Part shown: positions 1-12,900 of the stretch, piece by piece
Layout of the letters: each line of letters starts with the position of its first letter
How positions within the stretch are numbered: position 1 is the stretch's first letter
From: Penelope pileata
Taxonomy: Eukaryota > Chordata > Aves > Galliformes > Cracidae
DNA length: 64,000 bases
Direction of reading: 5' to 3'
Assembly (NCBI GenBank): GCA_013396635.1
Contig: WBMW01005127.1
Location: 53,388 to 117,387, forward strand
Notes under the pieces: generated by a model
Databases searched by the model: none
What the model was told of the DNA's origin: nothing
Seen by the model: the letters and a program-made list of their open reading frames with translations, nothing else
Program-made: the position numbers and the translations under genes

Positions 1-821
1 TTTTTTTTTTAATAGGCAGAAGATACGAAGTTTTATAACTTAGGATATAGGTGAACTGACAAGTCTCTTGCTGTCCCCACACATCTTCCCACCACTGCTT
101 TGCTCAGCTGCTGACCTGGGCACCAGCAGCCCATGCTATCAGAGATGAGCTGATCATTGCTGGAGACCAGCTAATTTACCTGTGTGGCTGGTGATGAAAC
201 TCACAAACACTTCAGAAGCAGAAGATTTCACCATCATGGAGCTTCTCAACACCAACACAGCCCTTTGCCGGGTCTCCAGACTTTTCTCTGCAGGGGCAGC
301 TGCACTTCCAAAGCAACAGCTTTGAACATCTAATTTTAGATGAGAGGAGCAATTAGTAATTAAAAATAATAATCTTGAAGTGTTCAAGTTGTACTTTCCT
401 TGATTGCCGCATGCACAGAATCTTAATTCTGCTGAAGGGTCCTGTGCTTTTAGCTTCAACATACTAATGTGTTTCTCCTCCAGAGCAGGCTGGAGTCTGC
501 AGCATGGGTTTGTGGGTGGCATGAAGGATTTCCCCCACGCCTGACTGAGGACTGCTCACTTCTCCTTGCCTGTAATGGTTATTTGTAGCTCTCAGAGGAA
601 ACTGTGCATGACTTTGTTGTCAACAAAATGCTTTAAAGAGAATTTTAATTAGATACTCATATTTTGATCCCAGAGGTTCCTCAAAAACATTATGGAAAAC
701 TCATTTGTAAGGTACATACTTTGATGTATTTCTCTGTTCTATTGGTTTGTTTGTTTCTGTCCCAATGGGTTAAAACTTGCTGAGAGACAAGCGCTTTCTT
801 AGAAGTTTGTCCAACATCAAA

Positions 822-1970
822 ATCATAGAATCACAGAATGGCTTGGGTTGGAAGGGACTAGGGATCTAGTTCCAAACCCCCTACAATGGACAGAGCTGCA
901 AACCATTACATCAGGCTACCCAGAGCTCCATCAAATCTGGCCGTAAACACCTCCAGGGATGGGGCATCCACAGCATCTCTGCGCAGCCTGTTCCAGTGCC
1001 TCACCACCCTCTGAGTAAAGAATTTCTGCCTAACATCTAGTCTAAATCTCTCCTCTTTTAGTTTAAAGTCATTCCCCCTTGTCCTATCACTCTATCTGTG
1101 TAAAAAGTTGGTCCCCCTACTGCCTTCAAATAGTGGAAAGCCACAATGAGGTCTCCCCACAGCCTTTTCTTCTCCAAGCTGAACAAGCCCAGCTCTTTCA
1201 ACCTTTCTGCATAGGAGAGATGCTCCAGCTCTTTGATCTAAGTGGTCCTCCTCTGGATCTGCTCCAACAGCTCCACATCTTTCTTGTGCTGTGGGCCACA
1301 GACCTGGACGCAGTACTCCAGATGGGATCTTACAAGGGCAGAATAGAGGGAGACAATTACCTCCCTCTCCATGCTGACCACCCTTTTTAAGGCATCCCAG
1401 GATACTGCTGGCCTTCTGAGCTGCAAGTGCACAGTGTCGGCTCATGTACAGCTTTTCATCCACCAGAACTCCCAAGTCCTTCTCTGCTTTCAAGGAATTC
1501 TTCTCCTAGTCTGTACACATATCTGGGATTGCCTCTATCCAAGTGCAACACTTTGCATTTGGCCTTGTTGAACCTCGTTAGGTTCACATGGGCCCACTTT
1601 TCAAGCCTGTCTGGTCCCTCTGGATGGCATCCCTTCCTTCTATTGTGTCAGCTGCACCACTCAGCTTGGTGTCATCAGAAAACTGGCTGATGGTACACTT
1701 GATCTCATTATCTAGGTCATTGAGAAAACACGTTGAAGAGCATTGGTCCCAAGATGGACCCCTAGGGATCCATCTCATGACTGGCTTCCACCTGGAAATA
1801 GATCCACTGACCACAACCCTCCAGCTGTGAGCACTAACTCTTTATCCACCAAATACTCCAGCATTCAAATCCGTATTTCTCCAATTTAGAGATAAGGATG
1901 TGGTGCAGAACTGTGTCAAAAACCTTAACAACACCAAAGGGTAGACTATGTCAGTTGCCCTTCTTTTGTG
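822..1970 (-). mobile_element. CR1 LINE fragment, 5'-truncated, with broken reverse-transcriptase ORF
   Basis: On the minus strand this reads as the 3' part of a CR1 non-LTR retrotransposon. The left edge (822-850) is the reverse complement of the typical CR1 3' terminus, with its repeated TTCTATGAT-like end. Going inward, the minus strand encodes pieces of the CR1 ORF2 protein. One is the polymerase active-site motif FSDDTKL (about 1682 down to 1662), preceded by an FLNDLD segment. Another is a downstream stretch containing SALVRSHLEYCVQ (within 1432-1238). The pieces fall in different frames and carry stops, so the copy is dead. It is truncated at about 1970, as most avian CR1 copies are. 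It sits antisense within the ADARB2 intron. The right boundary is approximate. Confidence 0.93.
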
Positions 1971-2719
1971 CACAAATGGCACCACTCCATCATGGAAGGC
2001 CACCAATTTCAGCTTTCAACTTTAGTTTCACAAATCACAGGCACTCTTGGACAAAGTATGTAAAGTATGTATGCGAGGCATGCTCAGGTATAACAGACCT
2101 CTTGTCTTGCATTAAAACACCTTTTCTGGACTTTAAGGGATTTGCCTCCATGTACATTTTGCCCATGTAAGCCAGGTGTATGTGTATCCCAGGGGAAGGG
2201 TGCATCCCTGCACTCGCTACAGCGGGGACTCCACAGACCTTGAGGCAAGACCTTTGCCTTTACCCACTGAGATCTTGGTGTGATGAATTCCACCATCAGT
2301 AGCCACAATTCAACTTAACCCTTTGTGAAGGAACCTGTTGGTTTTTTTTTTTCCCAAACCCAGTCTCCTTTCAGAATATCCCTAAAGTTTCTTACTTTCT
2401 GAAGTTGGAACACTGTATTTCAGCCTCATTCTCTGACAGTTGCTAAAGCACAACACAGCAGAGATTTATCTGACCAGCCAGCCCATCAAGCAAAGCAGAT
2501 ATGTCCAAGGCATTCAGTGTGCTGTGGTACTCATTTCAACACTTCCAGAAAGTGCAATATCACACATTTATCCAACATCAGCTTGAGGAGTGTGCATCTC
2601 TAATAACCATCAAAATACCACGGCAGTCAGTTGTTAACGTCTCTCTATCTACTCCTTTGTTTCATACCCCTCTAAGGAAGCTTTATAAACCATTGTGATA
2701 AATGGAGGGTCCAGCACTG

Positions 2720-2753
<34 letters not shown>
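2720..2753 (+). repeat. Poly(A) run (34 nt) followed by an unresolved base
   Basis: Thirty-four consecutive A occur at 2720-2753, then a short T-rich stretch with an N at 2766, the only ambiguous base in the window. I see no retroelement body immediately upstream that would make this a retrotransposon tail. The tract length is probably polymorphic or poorly determined. Confidence 0.9.
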
Positions 2754-2756
<3 letters not shown>

Positions 2757-5700
2757 ATTTTTATTNAGCAAGATATGCTGTTTTATTTCTTCCTTCATGA
2801 GGAGAGAACAGCCTCCACTGAAGCAGGGAAATAGAAAATGAACCTCCGAGGCAGTCATGCAAAATTTCAGACAGAGCCTTACTCGTGTGATTCTGTTTAA
2901 TCATCGTCCATTTCCTCTTCACTCTTCAACTAAATAATAAATATGGAGTGGCTTTTTTCATTACCATTTGAGCCAGAAACCATCCTGTAGAAAATGTGAA
3001 AATAAGGGGAAAGCCTTGAAATCAGTGGATTTCGAGATGCTATTTTGAATACAAGCCACCTGTGTACATTTATAATCCAATAATTAATAATCCAGGATCT
3101 TTTTTATCTTAGAAACTCTCAGGAGTAATTTCCACATCTGAGCACAGCACACATCATAAATCCACTCCAAATGATTTTTAAATTTGTCCTTTCCAATTCC
3201 GGTTTAAATTGACATTTTGTTCTGGTTGAAGTGGCATCCTCAGACGCCTTCTCCCCTGCAATTAGCTGAGATTAAGCAGTTGGAGAAGCAGCACAGCAAA
3301 GATCAGAAATGCTCATAGTCACTGATGCTTTGATCATACTGAACAGCAGAACAGCAGTAGGCTGTGGTTTGTGGCTTTGTTACATAAATAAATATATTTC
3401 TGAGGCTGTTTTAAAACGGTCCATAGCAGGCTGTGCCAGCACGTGGGCTGCATTTCTTACTACCAGCAATCAGCTCGTGTGCTGGAGTCTGTGCAAAACA
3501 CACAAAACTCATCTTCTTATTTCTTCAATATTTGTGTCTTCCTGCACCATTTAATGACATTAAAAAAAAAAAAAAGCAGTGTGTTGTAATTGCAGATCTG
3601 GAATTATTTAATCATGGCCAATCTGAACATATTCAGAGCTTTGGGTTATTAGCATTTTCTAAACGTGCCGTGGATCTTTTTGGAGCATGTGTGCTGGCTA
3701 TCCCAGTAATGTGAGCGGCCCGAGACAGGCAGCACAGCAGAGGGTTTTAGTCACACCCTATTCATTGAATTTAATAGCAGTTGAGCAGCTAAAACCCCTT
3801 ATCAGTGCCGTGGAAGTGCATCCCAGGGTGAGCATACACTGCCCCAGCCGCCTGAATCCCATCAGCTAATGCTGCCTGCTTGGCTGCACTGTGGGTACGG
3901 CGCGCATTAAGGGAGCAAAGTTTGATACATGAGCTGAGTTAATATGAGCATTTGGAAAATGAGATGATCTGTGTAGTCACACACATTTCTTAATGCTTTA
4001 AAAAAACTTTACGTTTCAGCTTTGGGTACATGCAGGCCAGGTCTGAGATGTGACAGTAACAACCACAGCCAGAGCAGTTTGACTTCATACAAACAGACAA
4101 ATTGAAATTAGATAAGCAAACCCCCTTTAATTCACAAAAATGTTTCAGATTCTCTCCCCTTAAGTTGTTGACCTATGCTTTAAATTCCCCAAATGCTCAA
4201 CAGTGTTTTCCAGGGCTGCTGATTTTTCCCAGAACTGGCCCTGTCAGCACACTGGGGGTTGATTTGCCCTCCCCTAGATAATATTTACAAGGTGAAATCA
4301 AATTTGTGTAAACAATGGGGTGCTCATCCCTCTGTGTGGTGACTAAATTTCCACGGCAGCTGCATGTCCCGTTGCATGTACACAAAACGTAGGAGCACTG
4401 GTATCATGAACTAGTTGGGACAGAGTGGTCAGTGGCATGAGTGCACATACAGGGAGAGCTCAGAGCAGGTGCTAAGAAATCGAGGTGGATACAGAGAGAG
4501 GTTGGAAATGGGGAGAGAGATGCTGAGCAAAATGAAATATTCTAAAAAAAGATGGGGGAAAAAAACATTAAAAAAATCATTGTATCCTAGGGGAATTCCT
4601 GCACATGGACTCCTGTGGTAGACCTTTATTGAAAGGATAACATCTGGCTCTCGTAGTTTTTCAGCAGTACCTTTAAATGAATTTGCAGAAGAATGAAGCA
4701 TCATTATCTTCATTTTACCTGTGGGAAAGCTTAGGAAAAGAGAACCAATTTGTTTAAAGTAAAACTTTCTTCCAGTTGAAGCAGCAATAGGCTCAAGTCA
4801 CTCCTCGCTGCCACTCTGGAGGAGCTCTGGCTCTGCCATGCCGCCAGATCCGCCTATATGCAGGCTGAGGAAGGTGGTTTCACCATACATTTTTCTCTGC
4901 TGCACAGCTAGACACATTTGTTAGACAGAAGTGATCACTTTCTCCCTTTGTTGTCCATATTTCATGGTTCCTTCTCCACCACTCTGTTGTTTAATAATAA
5001 AACATGCTGCTCGCTGCTGCTTAAGTCATTTTTTGAAAGTTTTCTGCAGAGTCCCCAGAAAAATATGGGCCAGTTCCCAGACAGTTAATTTCTTGCACAA
5101 GCAGCACAGCAAAGTCCTGCTGCAGGAGGGACCCCAGTCATGTACCTGGGCATAATGGAGCCTGGGTTTTGGTGGGAAACAGTTTCAGCTGTGGCCACTC
5201 AGCCCAACCTGGCCCAGCCCGCTGTCCATAGAAATATTCTCATTTTGAATTTTAAAAAAGCAGGAATCCAAGAGGGAATGACCAGTGGAGGTTCAGCCCC
5301 AGTGCCTGCTGGCAGATCGCAGCTTACTCTGCTGTTCTACATGTGTTCACTGCCTCTGCTAATCCCAAAGGGCCAAAGAGATTCATTTTCCCATTCCCTT
5401 TTTGTAAGCCATCCATTGGCAGCAGCCAAAGTCAATCAATCGCTTCCACCAGAGCTCACAGCGCAGGCCGCAGTTGTACAGAGAAAAGATGGTGAGAAAC
5501 AGGATGAGGTAGAGAGCAGGTGCCTGGGGAGCACCACAGGCCCCGCTGCTGGTGGCAGAGGTTTGGTCAGTTGGCTTGTGGCACCCCTGTGTGACTCAAT
5601 GTGAGGCCCAGCAATCACATAGCCCACTGAGGGCTGAGGAGCATCACCATCACCAGCAGAAACTATCTGGTCCAGCTGAGGGGCCATGGAAAAATACACT

Positions 5701-6739
5701 GGATAACTGGAAATATGGTCAAAAGCCGCGTGTCTGTAGAAGCAGCACTCCTCTCCTGGAAAGAAAAGTCCACCATGCACCGTCTTTCCTTCTTTTCCTT
5801 TGGCCTAAAGTGTGAAAGATCTGTTGCATGCAGAGGTTAAACCCTCTGAGGGTGGGACTGAGCAGACCCAGAGGATTTCCTTGCTTCTGCAGTGCTCTTG
5901 TTTTACAACTGAAATACCCAGGGGCAAAGAAGTAGTATGAGAGAGTAATTTGGATAATGAACTCCACCTTTTCTCACTTCTTAAAAATGATGGGAAAATT
6001 CTTCATTTTGCACTCACCATAACTGCAAATTAAGCTCACTGCAGCTCAGGACAAGTGTGTTAGCTGCTTATCCTGCACACCCAAAGGCAGCCACCTTGTA
6101 CTCAAATGTAGCACCCCTGAAGTTGTGGATGGCAAAGTCATAACAGATTCCAGTTTGACATAAGGCAGTACTGCACCTCCCTTTAGGGAAACTACAGAGG
6201 GAACTTAAGCAAGCAATAGCTACCAAATTATAACTTGCTTTAGGCCCAGAGTTTGAAACTTGAGCTTTTGTGAATTTCTAGTAAAATTTCTTGATAACAC
6301 ACCAGAAGTACCATTCTGAAACTATTCAGAAAATGCCACTGAATATTGCAGCAGGCTACTGGACTGACTGGCTTAGGCAGGTGAGACTATGAACCTGAAT
6401 TTTGACTATGCTTACTAAACAAGGACCTTCCAAACATTGGAAATTCCACACACATTTAGCATGGGAAATTAATTAAAAAAGAATCCTACACCTCTATTCT
6501 TTTCAAACATGAAAGGAAATGACAACATGACCTTAGTGTTTGTGACGCAAATCTTACAACTGTGTGAAAATCAGATCATACTAGGTAGCACTGACCTCTC
6601 CATTGTGCTCCTTGCTTGGGCTACAGTCTTGTCTAATTTTGCATTCAGCTTCAAGGACGCCCCCAGGTGGTTCTGCAAATGTAAACCTAAAAAACATCTA
6701 AAAACATTTAATTATTGCCATTCTTGTGATTTCGTGCAG

Positions 6740-6908
6740 TGAACAGCAGCAAGCACATAGTGAGAAAATATCGAGGGCACCTCCGAACAAAGATCGAGTC
6801 TGGAGAAGGAACCATCCCAGTGCGGTGCCATAACGCGGCGCAGACGTGGGACGGCGTGCTGCTGGGCGAGCAGCTCATCACCATGTCCTGCACAGACAAA
6901 ATCGCCAG
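6740..6908 (+). CDS. ADARB2: ADARB2 (ADAR3) coding exon, deaminase domain, fourth from last
   Basis: ADARB2 is a brain-enriched double-stranded-RNA-binding member of the ADAR family. In mammals it binds RNA but shows no detectable editing. This exon supplies 55 whole codons, beginning two bases into a split codon and ending with AG of an Arg codon. The peptide contains RGHLRTKIESGEGTIPVR, TWDGVLLGEQ and MSCTDKIA, a close match to ADAR deaminase domains. The Cys of MSC (codon 50 of the exon) is the zinc ligand equivalent to ADAR2 C516. The Glu at 6805-6807 equals ADAR2 E488, the base-flipping residue. The Gln at 6871-6873 stands where ADAR2 has R510, an ADAR3-type change. VRKYRGHL and GEQLITMSCTDK favour ADARB2 over ADARB1. 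Acceptor CAG is at 6737-6739 and donor GTACCG begins at 6909. The exon has more CpG than its flanks. Confidence 0.95.
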
Positions 6909-9900
6909 GTACCGTAACACCTCATGTGCATGTATCACAAAGCTGCTTGCATGTGGAAATGAAGCTTGAGGATGATGGCTACTGGTGGGGAATGATGCAT
7001 AAGTGCTGACAAAGCCTGCAGAAATGAAGACTCCTTTGTATGCAAAGATAGAGCCTATAAATAGGATGGAGTAAATAGAATGTTTTCCCAAATTCTCCAT
7101 GGGTTGTTAGTTGCTCTTTACAGTGAGACAAAAATATAAACTCTCTTTGCACCATTTTCTGCCAGTAGAATTTCAGTGTGCAGATAAAATACATACACTC
7201 TGCTCTTACTGGATCATTTACTGCAAAACGTGCAAACCAAGCACCATGCAGACAAGCTTACCTCATCTGCACCGTTAGAGTGCCCTAAATGCTGTTACGA
7301 ATATTGCTATTATTTTGAATGTCATTGCAGAGCTCTCATGTCACTGCCACCTCTGTGGCTCTCCACTCTGTCTTGTAAATATAACATATCTTTATGTGGA
7401 ATAATTGCCATATAATAAATATTTCATAATTATTCCATGGTAGCACCTAAAATGTCAACATACTTACCTACTTAATGTCAACTTATTTACTCTATCTACA
7501 ATATTAACTAATAGCAAAGGACGGTTATCACAAACTGAAAACAAGGTGTGTGCATTTGGATGTATACCCACTCTACTATTAGTATATACCTATACATGCA
7601 TGTGTACTTTTCTCATAATTATATACACATATATTATGCACATTAGCCAAAAAATGCAGTTCTATATGTAAAACACACTACATTATAGCTGTAAAAACAT
7701 AAAAGTTATGATCAAATTCTCTGCTGGAATATCATGCCTAAGGACTCAGTTAAATTACAGCAGCAGAGAATTTGGTCCAACTATTAAAGGCCAACACAAG
7801 CAAAATCTTTTTAAAAAACATTTTTTTTTTTAATGTAAACGCTTAAATTCTGCTGTTAGCTTTAACCAGATGACCCACTGAAGTTCAATTGTGCTGTAGA
7901 CTTAGCAAAGCCTGGCATTTTGGACTAGCAGAAGTAGCAAATGGAAATATTAACAGACTCAAAGGACAGAACATAAAATCCACACCCTGCTAAGTGTAAC
8001 TATCACAAATGTTGTGTTTGCATGATGGATAAAGAACATCTTCTGCTTTCATATTTTTATTTATTCATGAAAGGATAACAGAAAACCCAGACTGTTTTCA
8101 GTGGATTTCTCTCACTCTTTTTAGGTGCAGCTGGATTTTCCAAATTCAAACAAAAAAATAAACAAATTCAAGTTTGAGAATTGAAATATTGTAATCTCTG
8201 TGGTTTTGAATGTCTTAGCCAGTGAATTAAATAGCAGCTTTACAAATAGTATTACATTTGCCATTGATGGGGATGCTGACTCTAACACACGTTATCAGAA
8301 GCTGCGTGTTCTCCAAGCACATCTGCTAAGCACATTCAGTTGAATCCTTTCTTTTTTGCCGCATGTCTAAACAGCCTTAAAGTCTTGCACATCTTATCTT
8401 TGATATTATTATTGCAATATTGTATGAATTATTGCAATGTTTATTTTGTGCTGTAATTCAGCTGGGCATGGAATTTCCTTGGACAAAAGAAAGAAAAAAA
8501 TCAACAGTTGTTAATCTTTGCTTTGAACAGCACATATTTACTCTCACAAGGGACAGTTAAATGCCCAGAGGAAAGAAGAGGGAAAAGCAACAGTTGTTGT
8601 AGTGGTGGTAGCGCTGTGTTCCTTCAGAAGTTCTTTACATCTTGCACTGCACTGAGAAAATCTGCAAGACATTTTGCAGAGCAAACAATCTCTTGTTTGA
8701 CAAGACAAACAATCATGCATGTAATAAGAGGTTCAGCTAAAGGGCAGCTGTGGTGCAAGCCGTGCAAACCTGTTTCCAAATTAGCAACCAGTGCCCCAAC
8801 TCTGGTTCCCAAAAGCCATTGTTTCATTAGTTGAATTTCATCCATTTGGTTTAGGGTTTTCTTATTTAATAATGTTGTTCAGTGGTCCTAAATCCAATTG
8901 GCCTTTCCTACTGCACCTCTGTGATAAATTTCTTTACCCTCCATGTCTCCCAGCAGACCTGTTGGCAGCTGATGCAGAAAAGGTCTCCCGTGTTCCACCA
9001 GCCCCCACAAAACTCACCTCTTTCAAGCATGTTGTCTCCTTGGTTGCTTTTTGGTCAGGTTAAGAGCTCTGGCACAGAGAAAGTAGGTAGAAAAACAGCT
9101 GAATTAGCATCTGAGAGGAGCAATCACAAAAGCAAGGAGATCCAGAAACTTATGAAGGTCAGAGCTTCAAGGAAGAGGGAACAGACATTTCTAGCAAAGG
9201 GGAAGGATGGAGTTGGAAAATGATCATAGAAGAGATTATTTATGGGCATGGTGTGAAGAGTTAACTAGAAGTGGTGGAAACAGTCGAAAGGGAACCAAGT
9301 GAGGATTTGGAGGAGAAAAATTCAGTCAATAATCAATACAGAGCGTGGACTTGACTGTAAAACACCTTTCTGAGAACTTCTTGAGTAAGTGCACAAGACT
9401 TTCTAGAGATGTTCCCAACCTTAGCTACATGTCAAGTTTTCCCTTCCTTTTTCTCTTCTAGTCACATCATGAGACTTTACTCTGTGATTTTATTTCCACC
9501 AGGCTCCAGACTACACATACTTGTGTTACAACTCCACCTGGGTTCACAGGTTCTAGTCTAGGAATCACTGTGCTAATGAAATCAAAGCACCAATACAGGT
9601 AACATTCACAAAAAGAAATCTCTTGTATGACAGAAAATAAGCAATCCCCTCAGGGCAGGCCACTGATCAGTACATTGCCAGTGATTTTTGGCTACTAGAA
9701 AATTTATGGAGAGCTTAGCAAAAAGTGGTGAGAAAAGGTTTGGATATAGCATCTTCAATAAACTTTAGCCCAAATTTCAATTTACCATATTAAATATGAT
9801 CTCTGATTAATCTTTGTCCTTCTTATCCTCCTTACCTGTAAGGAGAAGAAGTCAAAGGTTTCTTCACCTGACCTTTGTTTCACCACATATAAGGCTCCTC

Positions 9901-12900
9901 CTTCCTCACCAACCATAGAAAGTACAGACTGGAGAGGAGTTCAGCAGATAAGGAGGTTGCTGTGTGATGGCCCATTCCTCCCTCTCTCTCCCCCTTCAAG
10001 AGATCAGAAGGTGGTTTCTGTGCCATTCTTCAGACTCCAAATATTTGCTCTAACACATAGAGAGTTGACTCTTCAAATGTCTGCAGGGTGCAGAAAACTG
10101 GTTTCACATCATCTGGACTTGTCTCACAAACAGAAAAAAAATCTCTAAAGCTGAAATTCATGTTTGTATAACCAAGACTTGACAAAAAATCTGACTTGTA
10201 TACTTTGGATTTTATTGCTTATAAAAGCCCCTCAGGAGCACTGGGCTATTAGAGAATGTTTCCTCTTGAGAATCTTACCAGTAGCTGCTCAAATATACAT
10301 CATTTTGCATTATTTGCAAAGGACGTTGCTATCAGAATATCAAAGACCCAAGAACAGAGAGAGTTACCCAGAAAAGTGAGTAATATTCCATAAATCATGT
10401 ATCTAACAATTTATGTTCTTTCCTGCTCACGGGATAGCCACAAGCGGAGAGCAGTTTAATCAGATTTATTTGTTATTCAAAGGCATTTAGCAATTTTTAT
10501 TACTATCACCACAAATTTGAGAGGATTTGATGTTTGGTATGCATTATTTGGGTTCTGTGGCTGTACTGAGATTGAAGGATAAACAGCCTAGTATCATACC
10601 CATTCCTTTACTGAATTAAAGCACAAACACTTCTGGCATGAATACTCATGTCATTTGGCTCAGGCAGGGAATTACGAGGTGAAAATCTGTGACTGCATTA
10701 TAGAAGAGGTCAGACTAGATCTCGGTGACTCCTTCTGGCTTTAAAAACCTATGCATTTATATGTGCAAATTTAAAGTTTGGGCTCTGTGAATCCCCAGAT
10801 AACCCACCCTGAGAGAGTGTTAGCTTTTACAGTCGAGTTCTGTGAGTCTCACTGTGCATCTGAAGCCAGTTCTGCCTTTTGCTGCAGATTTTAGGATTCA
10901 ACCATGTTCTTTAGACCCAAAATTCATTAGTTACACTAACACCTGGGATTTTGACTTTCATTTCCCTGTATAATGTACACTGTGAAAAACAAGCAATATC
11001 ATGAGCAAAATAATTCTAAAAAAGATCAACTGTTCATGAAAACAGTTTGTGTGTAATTTAACATTTTCTTGATGGTAATCAGAATTTGTATTAACACCTT
11101 TGTATCAACAGAGACATCCTAGGTCAGCCTTGCAGCCCTAAAATATTTACTTTTCTTGTGGAAGCAAATCCATTCATACAGTAGGCTAAATTTAACCTCT
11201 ATTTGTCTTGCTTTCTCACACTAAGGCTGGACACAGAATCAGCTCATAGCTTTGCTCAGTAGAAGGCCAGTGCAAAGTTAATGCTGCTGCTGGTGGAAGT
11301 ACCTATATTTGCTGTCCAGGAGCAGATGTGTTTGAAGGAAAACTGACACGTTCACACACAAAAGCACACAAATTTAAGTAAAAAAAAAAAAAAGTGTCCA
11401 GAGTTCAGCTCCTCTTCAAAGACTGCAGTGACCAAATTTGGAAAGTCCAGCACTAAATTCTCAGCCTTGGAGCCTCAGAAATGTAAGCTGTGTCTTCTGG
11501 TTTATGGAGACTCTGTTTGAGCTTCAGGCCAAGATCCTTCCACCACGATTCATGTTGTAGTCCCACCATGCCCCTGGTTTGACAACACCTACTGCCTGTC
11601 CTCCCTATGTGGTTTCTTGTTCTGCACTCTGAGTTCATCAAGCTTATATATCTCATTACCAACTCCTGACTCTCTTCTTCCATGCAAAGAAACTGGAATT
11701 TTATTCTCCCATCATCAGCCAATCCATAATAGTAGGGCACTCCCCCTAATAGCTACACAGTAGGGTTTAAATAAAACCCTTGTCTGTGGTTTGGCAGAGA
11801 AGTGCAATAGCAGTGGGAGCACATGGAGGAGGCCACCATGACACAGCAGACTCGTAGTATAAACCAGCATTCCTGGGTCATACATCACCACTATATAAAT
11901 GTGTGAAAATTATTTTGAGCTTCTAAATCCAAGCATTCAATGGTAAGGTTACTTAAAAAATTAGTTCTTATCTGGGTGTCCCTTTAAGTTCTGCAGTGCA
12001 CAGCTCTTCCCCAGGACCCTCTTCCATGCTCCCGTTCAACAAGGGGACTGGAGATCCTAAGCTATTGCCAGGGCAGAGCATGTTCACACTCACTGGATAC
12101 CTAGCTGATGTATTGACTTTGGAGAGATGCTGGCTCTCTGTGCGTCCAACCTGCATCTAATAGTGCACAGGCGTATCTGTAAATGCCCGAGATGTGGCAC
12201 TTGTCCTCTTTCAGAAGTTGGCACCTGCCAGCTTCCAATCTGCAGCTGCCCTTGCAGGGTGCAGGCTTGAGGAACGTGTTTACACAGGATTTGAGGGAAA
12301 CAGTCCTCACAAACACTGTCTTTATATAGCAAATAAAAGCCAGATTTCGATGTGTATCTTGTAAGCTTTGGCCTTAAAATTGTTTTCTTGCTACAGCTTC
12401 TCAAAAGGTCACCTTCAAAAGACTGTGTATTTTTTTGCCACTGGGTTAGTGACCATCAACTTCCTTGTACTTCACAGAAACAGTGGCATTAAGCCCAGAG
12501 GTTAAATATGAACCAGAATGTATAAATTATATCTCACCTGTAAAATGTCACAAACAGTAACAAAGGACCTCCAAACTTGACATTACAGCCCTGACAGTTT
12601 ATTCTTGTCCCACATTGAAGGTTTGTGGATGGCATGGGCCCACAAGCTAGAGGAATCTTTTTTGAGAATATCTTCAGAGTATTCTGAGATGATGTGGTCT
12701 TGAAGTACTGTTTCAGGTTTTAGCAGTGGGAATCTGAAAAAGCACTTCACAAGATGATTTAGGTACATCGAGTTACATTCAAATGTAGTGTGTAAAATGC
12801 AAGACTAGAAGTCAGTGTTAGAAACTGGCATTCTTAGATCTATTTTAGCATTAGCCTGTTGACCAGAGCCATTGTTAACTGAAGACCTGACAAGGTAAGT

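Larger units (their letters stand above)
1..6739 (+). other. ADARB2: ADARB2 intron, 3' part (donor outside window)
   Basis: The acceptor is a pyrimidine-containing tract ending in CAG at 6737-6739. I found no coding exon inside. In particular the exons with the deaminase HAE and PCGD motifs are absent, so they lie upstream of the window. The contents are a 1.15-kb CR1 fragment (822-1970), a 34-nt A run with an unresolved base beside it (2720-2766), and otherwise unique AT-rich sequence. The stretch around 3770-3960 is less AT-biased and looks as if it could be constrained, but I see no specific element in it. Confidence 0.8.

Noticed and set aside
9880..9930. TATA-like ACATATAAGG followed by a C/T-rich stretch, as a possible internal promoter
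   Set aside because: No CpG island, no convincing initiator and no downstream exon. A TATA-like string in AT-rich intron DNA is expected by chance.
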